Origin: Chlorophyllum brunneum
Taxonomy: Eukaryota; Basidiomycota; Agaricomycetes; Agaricales; Agaricaceae
NCBI GenBank assembly: GCA_963576785.1
Contig: OY756145.1
Coordinates: forward strand, 2,542,001 to 2,606,000
Length of the DNA stretch: 64,000 nucleotides
Direction of reading: 5' to 3'
In this document: one piece after another, positions 12,530 through 24,069 of the stretch
Layout: the number at the start of each line of letters is the position of its first letter
How positions within the stretch are numbered: the first letter of the stretch is position 1
The notes under the pieces: generated by a model
What the model saw: only the letters and a program-made list of their open reading frames with translations
What the model was told of the DNA's origin: nothing
The model's database searches: none
Translations under genes and position numbers: made by a program

Positions 12530-12880
12530 TTCTTGCGTTGCGTGGTCTTGTGCTACTCAGTGGAGAGCTAGAGGAAGCGAATACACCCACGTAAAATGCT
12601 CCTCGGTTGAATTCTTCGTGTAAGTCCCGAATGGAACTGGGAGGATGTATTGGGAATGCTGAACGACTCTACGAGAAGGGAAACCCTGTGCACAATGTGG
12701 CCGGCCGCAAGGGGGGACAGAAACAAGCCACTATTCGCCCCAGTGTTGTTCCTGCAGCGTATTGGGGAGGCGGAGGGGCCCGGCTGGGTCTGTGCAACGT
12801 CGTATGCAAAGGTCCGCCTTTGATCACACCGAGCAACCAACTCAACAGAGTCCGATGCCCCTCCATTCACAAAGCTCTGC
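12530..12880 (+). pseudogene. relic of the TPR-DnaJ co-chaperone gene
   Basis: Stretches such as CGTGGTCTTGTGCTACTCAG, ATTCTTCGTGTAA and GCAGCGTATTGG line up in order with the intact gene at about 3050-3420. A piece resembling that gene's intron beginning GTCAATCCTTGATCAC is present (GTCCGCCTTTGATCAC), so this is a DNA-level copy and not a reverse-transcribed mRNA. The segment between the two aligned blocks is rearranged, and stops and frameshifts break every frame. It sits between NACHT copies N2 and N3, about 9 kb from its source. No product is expected. Confidence 0.7.
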
Positions 12881-13552
12881 TCCCGCGCATCTAATACATG
12901 CCCATACCAGCTAGAGCGACAAATCCATTGAAACCCCAAGCTCAAGGACCCCGTTTTTCACCAGAGCTCAATGATCTACCCAGTATTTGGACGCTAGCTG
13001 GACTCTCAGCGATATCTTGCTGTTCGACATCATCCTGAATACGTTCAAGACAATGCGCGGGGTCGCCCTGCTGTTTTGATCATTACCTTGACCCCCAACT
13101 CCTTCCTCTTGCGTAGTACTCTGTCCAGCCCCTCAATCTTTCAGGGGTCAGCATTCCGCCTTCGTCGCCTTTCCGCTCAACTGATATAAGCCTTTCGAAT
13201 GCCTGTTTTCCGCACTGCGAATCATCGTCGCACTCAACCACACCCACCCACTAGTGCCTGTCAGTGGGTACTGCCAGAATGGCCCTCCAACGTTGCGACT
13301 CAAATTCCTCTTCCCTTCGAAAGATTAACACAATGGCTGATCAAGATGTCCGTGGTTTAGCGCTAATGGCTCTCTAATCACCTCAGGGTTGATACAATGT
13401 TCACCATGGCCTGTAACACAGTAGGTTATCTTCTCGTCTAGAACTTCATTAGCCACTAACGCAATTCTCGGGGCCAGCGTCGGCCAATGCCCAGAACTGA
13501 GCGCTGATTGATCACCTGATGATCGTGTAATTGCTTCTTGGCTTCGTCCATC
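12881..13552. other. spacer before N3
   Basis: No gene seen. Pieces may be further decayed co-chaperone or NACHT-flank sequence, but similarity is too weak for me to assign by eye. Confidence 0.35.
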
Positions 13553-15950
13553 ATGCCTCTCGACTCGTTCATCGACCTTCTCAGAAGGCCCTTCAAGCGA
13601 CCCGCCGCTCATGGAGATCGGCCTGGAAAACAAACCTATGCAGTCGGTGGTGGCGAGGGGCCATCGACTTCAGCAGACGATGATCGTGCGGAACCACCGG
13701 TGATGAGTGAGTTCTGATTTCGAGGTTTGGATGATTTATAGACTGACCAAGATCATGAGGCCCACCACAGCCGCAGGGGCACTTCCACAACGCACATAAT
13801 TTTGTGCTTAACAACCCGACTATAGCCGAAACGGTCAACTATATGATATCAACGGGGAAAACAGGTGTGTTCGATACTCATTTTATCGAGAGAATGGGAA
13901 ATGATAGGTCAGAGTAGTGCTAGAATACTTGTTGCCATACACGTTGCCTGATGCTGCGATGGATTCCAGTGCTCGTCATCCTCCGCCCAAGTGCCATCCA
14001 GGAACACGACTACACATCGGAAACAAGCTCAAGGGCTGGCTGTGTGATTCCAAACGGTCGTGGAGTATGATCTGGCTTCATGGTTCTGCTGGGACAGGCA
14101 AATCAGCCGTTGCCCAAACTTTCGCCGAGTGTTGTGCCGAGTGGGGGCGACTTGGCGCAGCGTACTTTTTCTCGAGGTCCAACAAACGAAACAGGTCTGA
14201 AACCGTAGTACCATCGCTTGTATACCAGCTCGCTGTAGCCGTCCCCGAGTACAAATCTATCATTGCCGACAAACTCGCCAACGACCCTCAACTACTGGAG
14301 AAGGCAGCGCCCGTCCAGTTCAAAAAGCTCATTGTCGAGCCATTCTTGACCCTACAACGCCAGCATCCCCGAGAACCGCTGGTGATTATCCTGGATGGCC
14401 TCGACGAATGCAAGGGGAAGAATGCTCAGCTAGAGATCATTGACATGATCACCGAAACGATTCGACTTCATCCCGACCTTCCGCTACTGTGGCTGATCTG
14501 CAGTAGACCAGAGGCACATCTCAAGCATGCATTCTCAAGGGTGGCGGACTGTGGTCGCGAAGAGCTGATCATCGATGCAGAATGTCGTGACGATGTAGAG
14601 CGATATTTACGGGAAGGGATTGCCGAGATGAAGGCTAAGTACTGGGATGTGACGCCGTCAGATTGGCCTTCCGAGGAACAGCTCAAGGAACTCTTTGATC
14701 GCGTCTCTGGACTCTTTGTTTTAGCGTCCACTGTTCTCAAACACATGGACAATCCTACACTTGCTGATCCGGTTGGTCAGCTGGATCATACGATGTCTTG
14801 CCTGAGGAGCGCACGGGCAGCGGGCTCAAGCAATCCCTTGGCCACCCTTGACGTACTGTACACGCAGATTCTCAATGATATTCCGGGCGAAGTGTTCCCA
14901 ATAACCTGGCGGATCTTGGCCCATTTAATGTATATCCCCCCTACGGTTTTAATGCCATTTTCGGCCCAAGAGCACAGCAACTTTCTCCGCCTCGAGCAAC
15001 GTGCGTTCTATAGCGCCCTCCGTGGACTCCACTCAGTCCTCGACATCCCTGAACCTGGGGTCGCCATACGAACACGTTTGGAATTCCACCACACATCATT
15101 CCAGGATTTCCTCCTCGACCCAAATCGCTCTGGAAAGTTCTTCATCGACAAGCAAAAGGCGCTGGTTGATGTTGCAAAATCAACCCTCTTTTGGTACGAG
15201 GTTGGTGTGAGCTGCTTTCATACCAGCGACGGTGAGTGTCTGCAAGGAGTTTTAACGTATTCTTACAGTCCCTAGGATGGGAATTTGACTCTGAACACAA
15301 GCACGACAATCTTCCTCGTCTGACCTGGACCTCGATTGACAACCACCAGACCATTTCTCAGCACCTTCTATCCTTTGCTTCTTGGTGTACTTGGGATACC
15401 ATAATTCAATCATCTCGGGCCGCCGTAGATGATGACCTCCTCTTTCAACTTTACAACTTCGATTTCAGATATGCCAATGGGAATATCTGGAACTTCGCTA
15501 ATTGGCTTTTCAAAGAAGTAGGGTTGTATTCTCAGTCTTGTCAGAATCACCATCACTGACATTCCGTGTAGGACCTTTCAGATACCCTTGTGCGCACGGA
15601 ACCATGTAGTCCCACTGATTTCCAGCTCCTGGAGTATTTCAAGCTTGTGATTAACAATGGATTCGCGACACCTGCTATGCTTCCCCTCGACCGGGTAGGT
15701 TGAATCGCTTATGCATGAATAGCGTTCTGAGCCATTTCAGTATCAACCTTGGACCAGACAATATTTGTTCCTTGGTCGTGGCGTCAAGTCTGGCATTGCC
15801 TGGATCACAATTGCCGACGGAGACCGTAGAACTTACGTCCTTAACGCTGAACAGGAACCGACCGAGAAGATAATATCTCGATATCAGGAGGATCTTAAGT
15901 ATCTAGAATGGGAAGAATCTAAAGTGGACCGCTTTGCTGATGTTACTTAA
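13553..15950 (+). CDS. NACHT-domain STAND NTPase, array copy N3 (intact)
   Basis: Six exons (13553-13706, 13760-13864, 13918-15231, 15276-15517, 15572-15694, 15741-15950) join cleanly to about 715 residues. This is the best reference copy of the array. It has the MPLDSFID leader, the exon-2 motif HNFVLNNPTIAETVNYM, Walker A GSAGTGKSA and Walker B VIILDGLDECKG, then FHHTSFQDFLLDPNRSGKF at the end of exon 3. The C-terminal region runs through PWTRQYLFLGRGVKSGIAWI and EQEPTEKIISRYQ to the stop. Exons 2 and 5 have the same lengths as in N1 (105 and 123 nt), and so does exon 6 (210 nt). It probably acts as a nucleotide-controlled intracellular receptor; ligand and output are unknown. Confidence 0.9.
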
Positions 15951-16609
15951 GTTCTCTCGCTAGTCTCCATTACTCTACCATGTCCCAGATGACTTCCTCG
16001 ACCTCTTTCAATCCCTTGTACCGAGTCCGGGGTCGACGCACCCGGTGCTTGAGGACAATGACGGACGCCCCTGGTTGAGGATTGGTTTGCATCAATCTTC
16101 CGGCCTTTGTAGCTGACGGCCGCGCTCGCGCTTGCTCCCCCGTGCGAGTTGTCTCGAAGTAGATACATATGCGAGCTTTGACGACATTTTGGTTTGGGGA
16201 TTAGTCTGTGTGTATTACAATCGAGACTTCCAATGCATATTCTACGCCCTCTGGCGCAGGAACATCCAATTCCCTCGCACCGCTTGATCTAGGATTTGCA
16301 CTGTCCCTTGTATAATGCTCGAGGGGTACGATATCGATCTCGTGAGGAGTTGGATGACGGTGTTGGGGGAATGAGGAGTGGACAAGGATATTTCAACACT
16401 TGCGGTTCTCTGAGCTCGTTATCGGAATGCATACAGCACAGTTCCACCGCCGTCTGGTTACACGGAACTCTTTCCTTTTCTCCCTGAACCTAACTAGCTA
16501 CTGATGTATTTCTCACATCAAAAGCTGTAATTTCGCACATGATTGGCGCCCATCTGATGTTTGGATAAAGACTTGCTGGGAATGTTGCCGCTTCTTGCCT
16601 TCGTCCAAC
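15951..16609. other. spacer N3-N4
   Basis: No gene seen. The first part resembles the 3' flank of N4 after 19003 (both contain CTACCA followed by a TCTC-rich stretch), consistent with duplication of gene plus flank. Confidence 0.4.
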
Positions 16610-19002
16610 ATGCCTCTCGATTCGTTCATCGATTCCCCTATGAAACGTTTCTGGCGGCAAGATGATTACAATCGTACTGGAGAACAACCGTCCGCAGCTC
16701 GTCGTAAGAGGAGACGCGCTCCAGCAAATAGAAACCGTAAAAAAAAGAACCGGTGGCGGCGAGTGAGTTCTGATATAGAGATCTAGACGATCGATGTACT
16801 GAAGACGACCTTGAGGCGGGCCACAGCCGGGTGGCTACTTTCCAAACGCGCATAATCTTGTTTTCAACAACCCGACAATGAATGAGACAATCAATTACTT
16901 GCTATCAACCGGGAAAACAGGTGCGGTCGCCCAATACTCGCGATAGAAATATAAACCATCCATTTAAACAGTATTGGAATATCTCTTGCCATATACAATG
17001 CCAGATGCTGCCATGGATTCCAGCGCTCGCCATCCTCCGCCCAAGTGCCGTCCAGGAACACGGCTACGCACCGAAAACAAGCTCAAAGATTGGCTGTACG
17101 ATGCCAGACGACAGTGGAGGATGATATGGCTCCGTGGTTCTGTTGGTACAGGCAAATCGGCCGTCGCTCAAACCTTCGCCGAACGTTGTGCAGGGTGGGG
17201 ACGACTCGGCGCCGCCTACTTCATCTCGAGGTCGAACAAACGAAACAACCCCGACACCATTGTACCATCACTCGCATACCAGCTTGCTGTCACCTTCCCC
17301 GAGTACAAATCCATCATAAACGCTACGCTAGCTAACGACCCTCAACTGGTAGAGAAGGCACGACCTACCCAGTTCAGGAAGCTCATCGTCGAACCCTTCT
17401 TGACTCTCCAGCGTGAGAGTCCCCGGCAGCCGACTGTGATTATCCTGGACGGCCTCGACGAATGCAAGGGGAAGAATGCTCAACTGGAGATCATTGGTAT
17501 GATCACCGAAGTCCTTCGACTCCATCCGGATCTCCCACTCCTATGGCTGATTTGTAGCCGACCAGAGGTGCATCTCAAGCGCGCATTTTCGAGGGTAATA
17601 GACTGTGGTCGCGAGGAGCTGACCATAGACGCAGTTTGTCGCAATGATGTTAAGCGATATCTAAGGGAAGGGATTGCTGAGATCAAGACCAAGTACCGGG
17701 ATGTAACGCCTCCGGATTGGCCGCCCGAGGACCAGCTCAGGGAGCTCTTTGATCGCGTCTCCGGGCTCTTTGTATTGGCATCTACGGTTCTCAAGCACGT
17801 CGACAGTATTACGTGTGCTGACCCGGTTGGTCAGCTCGATGATATGATGGCTTGCCTGGGGAACGCACAGGTGGTGGGCCAAAGAAATCCTTTGGTCAAC
17901 CTCGACCTATTATACACGCAGATTCTCCGTGATATACCGAAAAGAGTGTTCTCAACAACCTGGCGGATCTTGGCTCATTTAATTTATCTCCCCCATGGAC
18001 CCTACCAGCCATTTTCGGCTCAAGGACTCTGTAACTTTCTCCGTCTCGACCAGCGTGCGTTTTATATTGCCCTACGTGGACTTCATTCAGTCATCAATGT
18101 TCCTGAACCTGAAACCGCCCTTCGAATGCGTTTGCGATTCCATCACACATCCTTCCAAGATTTCCTCCTCGACTACAATCGTTCCGGAAAACTCTTCATT
18201 GACGAGAGGGAAGCGCTGCTTGATATCGCGAATGCAATCCTCTACTGGCATGAAGTTGATGTGACTCACTTCCATACCAATGACGGTGAGTATCTGCAAC
18301 AGCCTTCCTTTCCAGACACATGCTTACGATTCCCAGGATGGGATTGCGACCATGCTCACAACCACGCCAGTCTACCTGGTCTGACATGGATTTCGGCGGA
18401 TGACGAGCAGCGCATTTCTGGACGCATTGCAGCCTTTGCTTATTTGAGAACTTGGGAGATTGTCACTCAATTATCCTGGGCTGACGTGGATGATGACCTC
18501 CTCTTTCGAATTCACGACTTCGATTTCAGATATACCTCTGTGGATGTCATGATATTGGCTGAATGGCTTTGTGACGAGGTAAGCTTGTATTTGCAGTTCC
18601 CCCATAATCATCATCACTCATATGCACGCAGGGCTATTCAGACGGCCTTGTGCGCACAAAACCATCCACCCGCACTGATTTTCAACTGCTGGAGTACTTT
18701 AAACGTTTGATCAACAATGGATTGGCGACACCTGCCATATTACCCCTCGAATGGGTAGGTCGAAAATTGTCTATGCCTGATATATTTTGAGCCACGCCCA
18801 GGATCGACCTTGGATTCGGGAATACTTCTTCATTGGTCATGGCATCCGGACTGCCATTGTCTTCATTACATCGTCAGACCAATTCACTGAGATTCACGTC
18901 CTCAACGGTGACCAGGAACCAACCGAGGAGATGATATCGAGATACCAGAACTCGCTTGATGATATCGAGTGGAAAGAGGACCGGTTCGCTGATTATATCT
19001 AA
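16610..19002 (+). CDS. NACHT-domain STAND NTPase, array copy N4 (frameshift in exon 1)
   Basis: Exons 2-6 (16816-16920, 16972-18285, 18337-18578, 18632-18754, 18802-19002) are open and keep the family phases. Walker A reads GSVGTGKSA and Walker B VIILDGLDECKG. Exon 1 (16610-16762) has a run of eight A bases at 16739-16746. With eight, the exon ends in the wrong phase and exon 2 is read into a stop; with nine, the frame matches the other copies. The gene is therefore either a very recent pseudogene, a polymorphic allele, a homopolymer sequencing error, or translated from a later ATG such as the one in exon 3. The receptor body itself looks functional. The final exon is slightly shorter than in N1/N3 (201 against 210 nt). 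Confidence 0.75.
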
Positions 19003-19965
19003 GTTCTCTCTCCGGTATCCATTGCTCTACCACTGGACACTACCTTGATCTCTACCGTGATCCCTGCGTGGAGTCCAGCGTCCGTGCGGTCACTACTAGA
19101 CGACATTGTTCGGCACCTAGCTTAGATATTGGTTTACATCGCTCTTCTGACCCTTGTAGCTGAAAGCTGCGTCCTCGCTTGCATCTCCTTTCTCCGTTCG
19201 AGCTTTATATGTGAGTGTTGATAGTCTGTATATTACGACCAAGACTTCAGGCGCAGGGACATTATATTCCTTTACACTACTCGGTCCTGTCTTTGCCACG
19301 TTTTTTGGATAATTGAAGGATATAGTCTCGTTTCCGAAGACTGTGCAACTGCTCAAAAGTTGCACGATGACATGTATAAGTTCTTCGTAGATAGAAACTC
19401 TCTTTCGAATGTCTCCTGTGGAATGCCCGAGAGGCACGACATTAATTTCAACACCGGAACGGAGTTGTCAAGAGAAACCGGCAGTGTAGACCATGCAATA
19501 TCCCGTTTGAACTGCACAAGCCAACGCAGCCAAACACTATAGCTCCCCACCCACCTAGCTTTCCAAGCCTCCCCTCCTGCATTGAATGTTGAATGCCGGG
19601 GTATTCACCCACTCATGTATCCGTTACGAACCTCCCTCTTTTTATGAACTCACCCTTACCCATAGCCAGACATTGAGCAGAGCTCGCTGTTCTCACCTCA
19701 TATTCTCTGAATTCGATATGAACGGGGGGCTAATTCGTTGTTGGACCACATTAAGATATTGGCGCTGTGGGCAGGATTCGGGGCTGACTTTTGCACCGGC
19801 ACTACGGTCTGATCCATCCAAGTGGTACGCCCTTCAATCCCTCTACATCCCTGCCACCGCGCCCATCGACGTTCCTCCACATAGATTGCCATTGGAGCTT
19901 CATTGACGCCCTGATACTCATGTACACTCGCTGTCAACGTTAAGTACTTCTCATCTTTATCCATC
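19003..19965. other. spacer N4-N5
   Basis: No gene seen; only short frames of random composition. Confidence 0.4.
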
Positions 19966-20840
19966 ATGCCTCTCGACTCGTCTATCGACCCGCCTATAAA
20001 CCGCTTCTGGTTTCATGACGCTCACAATGATGATCTTGGAGAACAACCATCCGCGGCGTGGGGGTGGAAGGGAATCATCTACTTCTGCAAGCGATGATCA
20101 TATACAGCCAGCGGCAACGAGTGAGTCCTGATATCGAAATGTAGATGGCCGATGTACCGATGATAACCTCCAGGTCCACCACAGCTGCATGGTTATTTCA
20201 ACAATGCGCATCATCTTGTTTTCAACGACGCTACTATGGCAGAAGCTGTGTATTATACGCTTTCACCTGGAAAGACAGGTGCGTTCGGTCCTGATGTTGT
20301 TGAGAGAAGTATGAAGTAAGATGTTTTAATAGTACTAGAATACCTGTCGCCATACACGATGCCTGATGCTGCCATGGACTCCAGTGCCCGCCATCCTCCT
20401 CCCAAGTGTCACCCGGGAACACGATTGCACATCTGGAACAAGTTGACCGGCTGGCTGTACGATGCCAAACGACAGTGGAGCATGGTCTGGCTCTACGGTT
20501 CCGCTGGAACAGGAAAATCGGCTGTTGCACAAACATTCGCCGAGTCGTGTTGAGTGGGGACGACTTGGTGCAGCGTACTTTGTCTCGAGATCCAACAAAC
20601 GAAACTGGGTAAGCTCAATCGTCTATACACTGCAGTGTTCTGAACCATCTGCAGCGTATTCAACGCTGGGCCAGAGTGTATTTCTTCATTGGTCATGGCG
20701 TCAAATCCGCTATCGTCACATCGTCTAACAGACAGAATAGAACTTGGGTAGTCAACGCTGACCAGGAACCAAGTGATGCCATGGTATCTCGATGTCAAGA
20801 GGCCATTAAGGAAGTGCAATGGTGGAGCCTTTCCTAGTCG
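19966..20840 (+). pseudogene. NACHT array copy N5, internally deleted
   Basis: It starts like the other copies (MPLDSSID leader, exon-2 motif region, then PYTMPDAAMDSSARHPPPKC and a Walker A GSAGTGKSA). Near 20547 a short deletion turns the reading into a stop (GCCGAGTCGTGTTGA where paralogues read GCCGAGTGTTGTGCCGAG). At about 20608 the sequence jumps from the segment just after RSNKRN to the tail of exon 5 (TGGGTAAGCTCAATC), removing the Walker B, the winged helix and most of the C-terminal region. The last exon (PSD-containing end near 20780) is also frameshifted. No working NTPase can be made. Confidence 0.85.
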
Positions 20841-21279
20841 GACGGGTTCGCCCATGGTATTTAGGTTCTCTCCCTAGTAGCTACTACTCTATCACGTTCC
20901 TAGACGATGTCCTCGATCTTTATTTCGTCTTCTGTGTTGGGTCCGGTATCCATGCGTTCAATACCTGAAAGAAACACCGCATGCCCAAGAAGATTCGCAT
21001 CATCCTTCGGGGGCTGGCAGCAGGCTGTAGACAACGTTGCTTCGGAGTGCATTTATACGAGACTTTTTGGATTAGTGTGGGCACTACGGCTAGTCGTTTA
21101 TCCGTCTTCAAATATGTATTGTCAAAGGTTTCTTTGCGTTCGGCTTTATGTCCCTAGCCGTACCGATGTGTTACAACACCCGTGCGAGCTTAGTAGAATA
21201 ACGGAGGGAGTTCGGGGTAGAGAGGACGGATTGGATGTCAGGTGTTTTGTTACGTAGTAGGTATGAACGAGAATATGGG
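20841..21279. other. spacer, nothing recognised
   Basis: 3' flank of N5 followed by sequence without coding character. Confidence 0.4.
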
Positions 21280-21539
21280 GTTCCGAAGCGGTAGAAAAAC
21301 TGAAAGCAAAGATCAAGGAGTTGCACCAGGAAGGCTTTGTCCATGGGGACATCCGCGACATCAACTTGTTGGTGGGGCGAGGTGGACGGGAAACCGAATG
21401 GTTGTTGGTGGACTGGGACTGGGCTGGTAGGATAGGTGAAGCCAGGTACCCGAACCTGAATTCAGAGGTACGGCGCCCTTCGGATGCCGAGAGTGGCGGC
21501 ATAGTTAAAGAGGTGCATGATTTGAAAATGCTGGTGTAA
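21280..21539 (+). pseudogene. protein kinase-like C-lobe fragment
   Basis: An open frame reads SEAVEKLKAKIKELHQEG and then FVHGDIRDINLLV, the catalytic loop of a kinase-like fold (HGD with downstream N), followed by WLLVDWDWAG, a DWD variant of the DFG metal-binding motif, and GEARYPNLNSE. This pattern is common in fungal kinase-like proteins of Agaricomycetes. No N-lobe precedes it on this strand: an in-frame stop lies just upstream near 21262. The matching N-lobe lies at 22040-22505 on the other strand, so the gene appears broken by inversion. Confidence 0.7.
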
Positions 21540-21914
21540 TATTTGTTGTATAGTATGAAACTATGACAAGAATGTTCTTGCTGCTAACCCAAATATCGAT
21601 AAAAAAAACAACCACAGCGGATCACAACCCCCAAATTTCATTCGGTCTTCGCTCCACTCTTACCTCTATAGCCTTTCCACCACTATCATAAAAATTATCT
21701 CCAACTTCTCCTGCGTCTCTTTGATGATAGCTTTACCTTTGCCATCCAATGGGAGAATACAACACGTGGTATTTAAATCGGATTGCCGTTTGCGTGAGAT
21801 GGTGAGAGTTCTTCGTGGAGTGTTACTTGCAGTGCGTTGGTGGAATTGTTGGAAGAGCTGGCGGTAGAAGCAAAGGTTGTGGGTATTAATGTGGAGGGTA
21901 GTACATTGGTGAAG
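21540..21914 (-). other. possible coding remnant on minus strand
   Basis: On the minus strand about 21640-21760 a short stretch reads as plausible protein in two adjoining frames (GKGKAIIKET, then DNFYDSGGKAIEVRVERRPN ending in a stop). It may be the 3' end of a decayed gene. I do not recognise it. Confidence 0.3.
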
Positions 21915-23041
21915 TTAGGTCTGAAAGAGCAGACCCAGGGGCCGAGAGATGGAGGTCCGCTGCTGGTTGGATGTAACGGTTGCTACCTGACATCGAGTCA
22001 GAGCAAGCTGAACCCGTGTTCTCCTGATCGGTGCCACCATCGCATTGTCAAATCGACTGTAGGTCCCTGGGACTTCCTCCATGACTACCAGGAGCCAACC
22101 ATAAAATTCGTTCACAGCAAGCAGTCTGGGCGCAAATCCATGTTCAAATGCCACTCGATGAGCTTCCGCCGAGTATCGGCGAGTAAACTTGATAAATAAT
22201 TTTCTCCCCTCATTGTCATGCGCTCTGAAGGTCTTCTTCTCCTCTACGCCTTTGTCATACACAAACCACTTCTTTTCGCCTTCGACTTCGTAGAAGTCGC
22301 GGAACGGGAACATCGCGACTGGCTTAATCTTATATTTGTCAAAGGCAGTTTGTTGCCAGCGGTGCAGGTCCTCCAAAGCGACCCGCAGAGAGACTACAAG
22401 CCGCGCTCCTGAGTGGACCTGTTCTTCATTGCCTGAGTGAGGATGTAGCGTGAGCGTTTTAATATGTTCGATCATAGCCTCCTTTGTATATATTGCCGCG
22501 GCCACGCAGATAAAGGTGTCTTGAATTCACGATTCACGAGAGGGTTAATGTCAATACGTACAACAAAAAACAACCAAAACTCGCCGGAATGAAGTAGAAG
22601 TATTGTAGGGAAGTTCAGAGTTCGTAACCCTCCTTCACCTTTGGTCAAACAGCTACGGACGTATGAGAAGTAACTGTCCTGCGCTTCGGAGATGAGACCC
22701 GCGTCGGTCAAATCAAATCTGTTCTCGATTTCTTGGATGTAGTACAGGAAGGTGTTTGAACCACAACGGATGCTTATGCGTCCCCGAAATATCTGGCACT
22801 CGCGTGGCATGAGTGCATTGACGGTACGTGTGAATGCATCACAGCGGGCTTCTTCTGTTGAATACGTCCGAACGACAACGGGGTGTAGTTTGCAGCGGAA
22901 GGCTTCGATATCGTCGGCGGTCGGGGTTATGGTACCGACATTGTGACGGAATTTGCAAAGAGCCTCGTTCATTAATGAGGCAGGTATGTGGTGTTCCCAG
23001 CCTGGACAGCGAAACATCCTGAACCTGTCCATCTGTGTCAC
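21915..23041 (-). pseudogene. kinase-like gene, N-terminal extension and N-lobe, frameshifted
   Basis: Two overlapping frames make one former gene. The first (22472-23041) has QDSYFSYVRSCLTKGEGGL and FPTILLLHSGEFWLF, typical of the segment before the kinase fold in fungal kinase-like proteins. The second (to about 22040) has SLRVALEDLHRWQ and then LFIKFTRRYSAEAH, with the lysine of the ATP site, and PRLLAV...WLLVVMEEV for the hinge. The frames overlap near 22490-22500 and differ by one base with no good intron between them, so a frameshift is likely. The catalytic lobe is missing on this strand; after about 22040 the similarity stops. It appears on the opposite strand at 21280-21539. Confidence 0.65.
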
Positions 23042-24069
23042 GTGAGACCTTGAATGACAGCGCGGTAGGCGGATTCCTTACCAAATAGTCGGATCGCCGC
23101 CACAATGAGGTATGTACATCCTGCTCCTCGGTCGGGAGAGGAGAGCCATAAAGGAGAAAATGTACTGCGCTACTAACACATCCCCACGGATATAAATCGC
23201 TCAAAGTTTCGAGGTGCACCTCAACGAGCGTGCCACAGTCAACCCTGCTCACATCCTTCGGCAGCAGGGTTCCCGATGGCTTGGAAAATGGGTAAGGACA
23301 GACAGGTGGAGGTACACAATAGACACACTTTATCATGACCCCGCGTTGCGAGACTAACAAAGACATCGGTGTGAATGGATCACTATTTTCTATCTTTTCC
23401 ATTTTGCCCACCGGGGCGTTGTAAACATTGACGCAGGGAAATACCCCTGGCAAAGGTACTGTGGTCAAAATTTTGTGAAGTATACAGTCTGCCAGAGGGA
23501 CCTACTGCGCATAACGATAAGATGAACAACATCCTCATCCAGAAAAGGGATAACTTCCCGGGTTAATATCTTCCAAGGGGGTGGACTCAAAGAAGAACTG
23601 TACTCTAGGAAGGCGTTGTGGATGTCGTCTGGAATGTTCCTCGGTGGTAGCTGCACGAATGGGTATTAAATTCTTTGGTTTAGGAGAAATGACCTGTCCG
23701 CCAACGCACGTAAATCATATCCGAGGACAGGAGGATATTCTCGGACCTGAGGTGTCCGAAGACACTTCCCCAGTTGTCCCCCACGGCTTCTGTATGGAGG
23801 GTATTCGTCTGAGGGCAATAGATGTTCAACTTGGCCATGGTCGTGGCGCTAGACCAGATGTCCAAGCCAGCGATCGCAATGAGCCGAGACACCCTACTCA
23901 CCTTCCCTTTACTTTTCTTCCCGTTCATCTTACCCGTCCCGATGAAGCATGTTATGGTCAGACATCTTCGAGCCTGTGCAGCACACCGGTGTGAATGGAT
24001 TCTATGCGTCGAATACATCGACCACACAATGTAACAATAATGATTTGGGGTCTCAATCTTGTGAAACAT
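23042..24069 (-). other. unrecognised minus-strand open frames upstream of the broken kinase gene
   Basis: Open frames at 22839-23468, 23465-23656 and 23680-24069 have fairly protein-like composition (for example RNIPDDIHNAFLEYSSSL and KLNIYCPQTNTLHTEAVG). They may be 5' exons of the same kinase-like gene or a separate decayed gene. I recognise no domain and could not build a clean exon chain. Confidence 0.3.
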
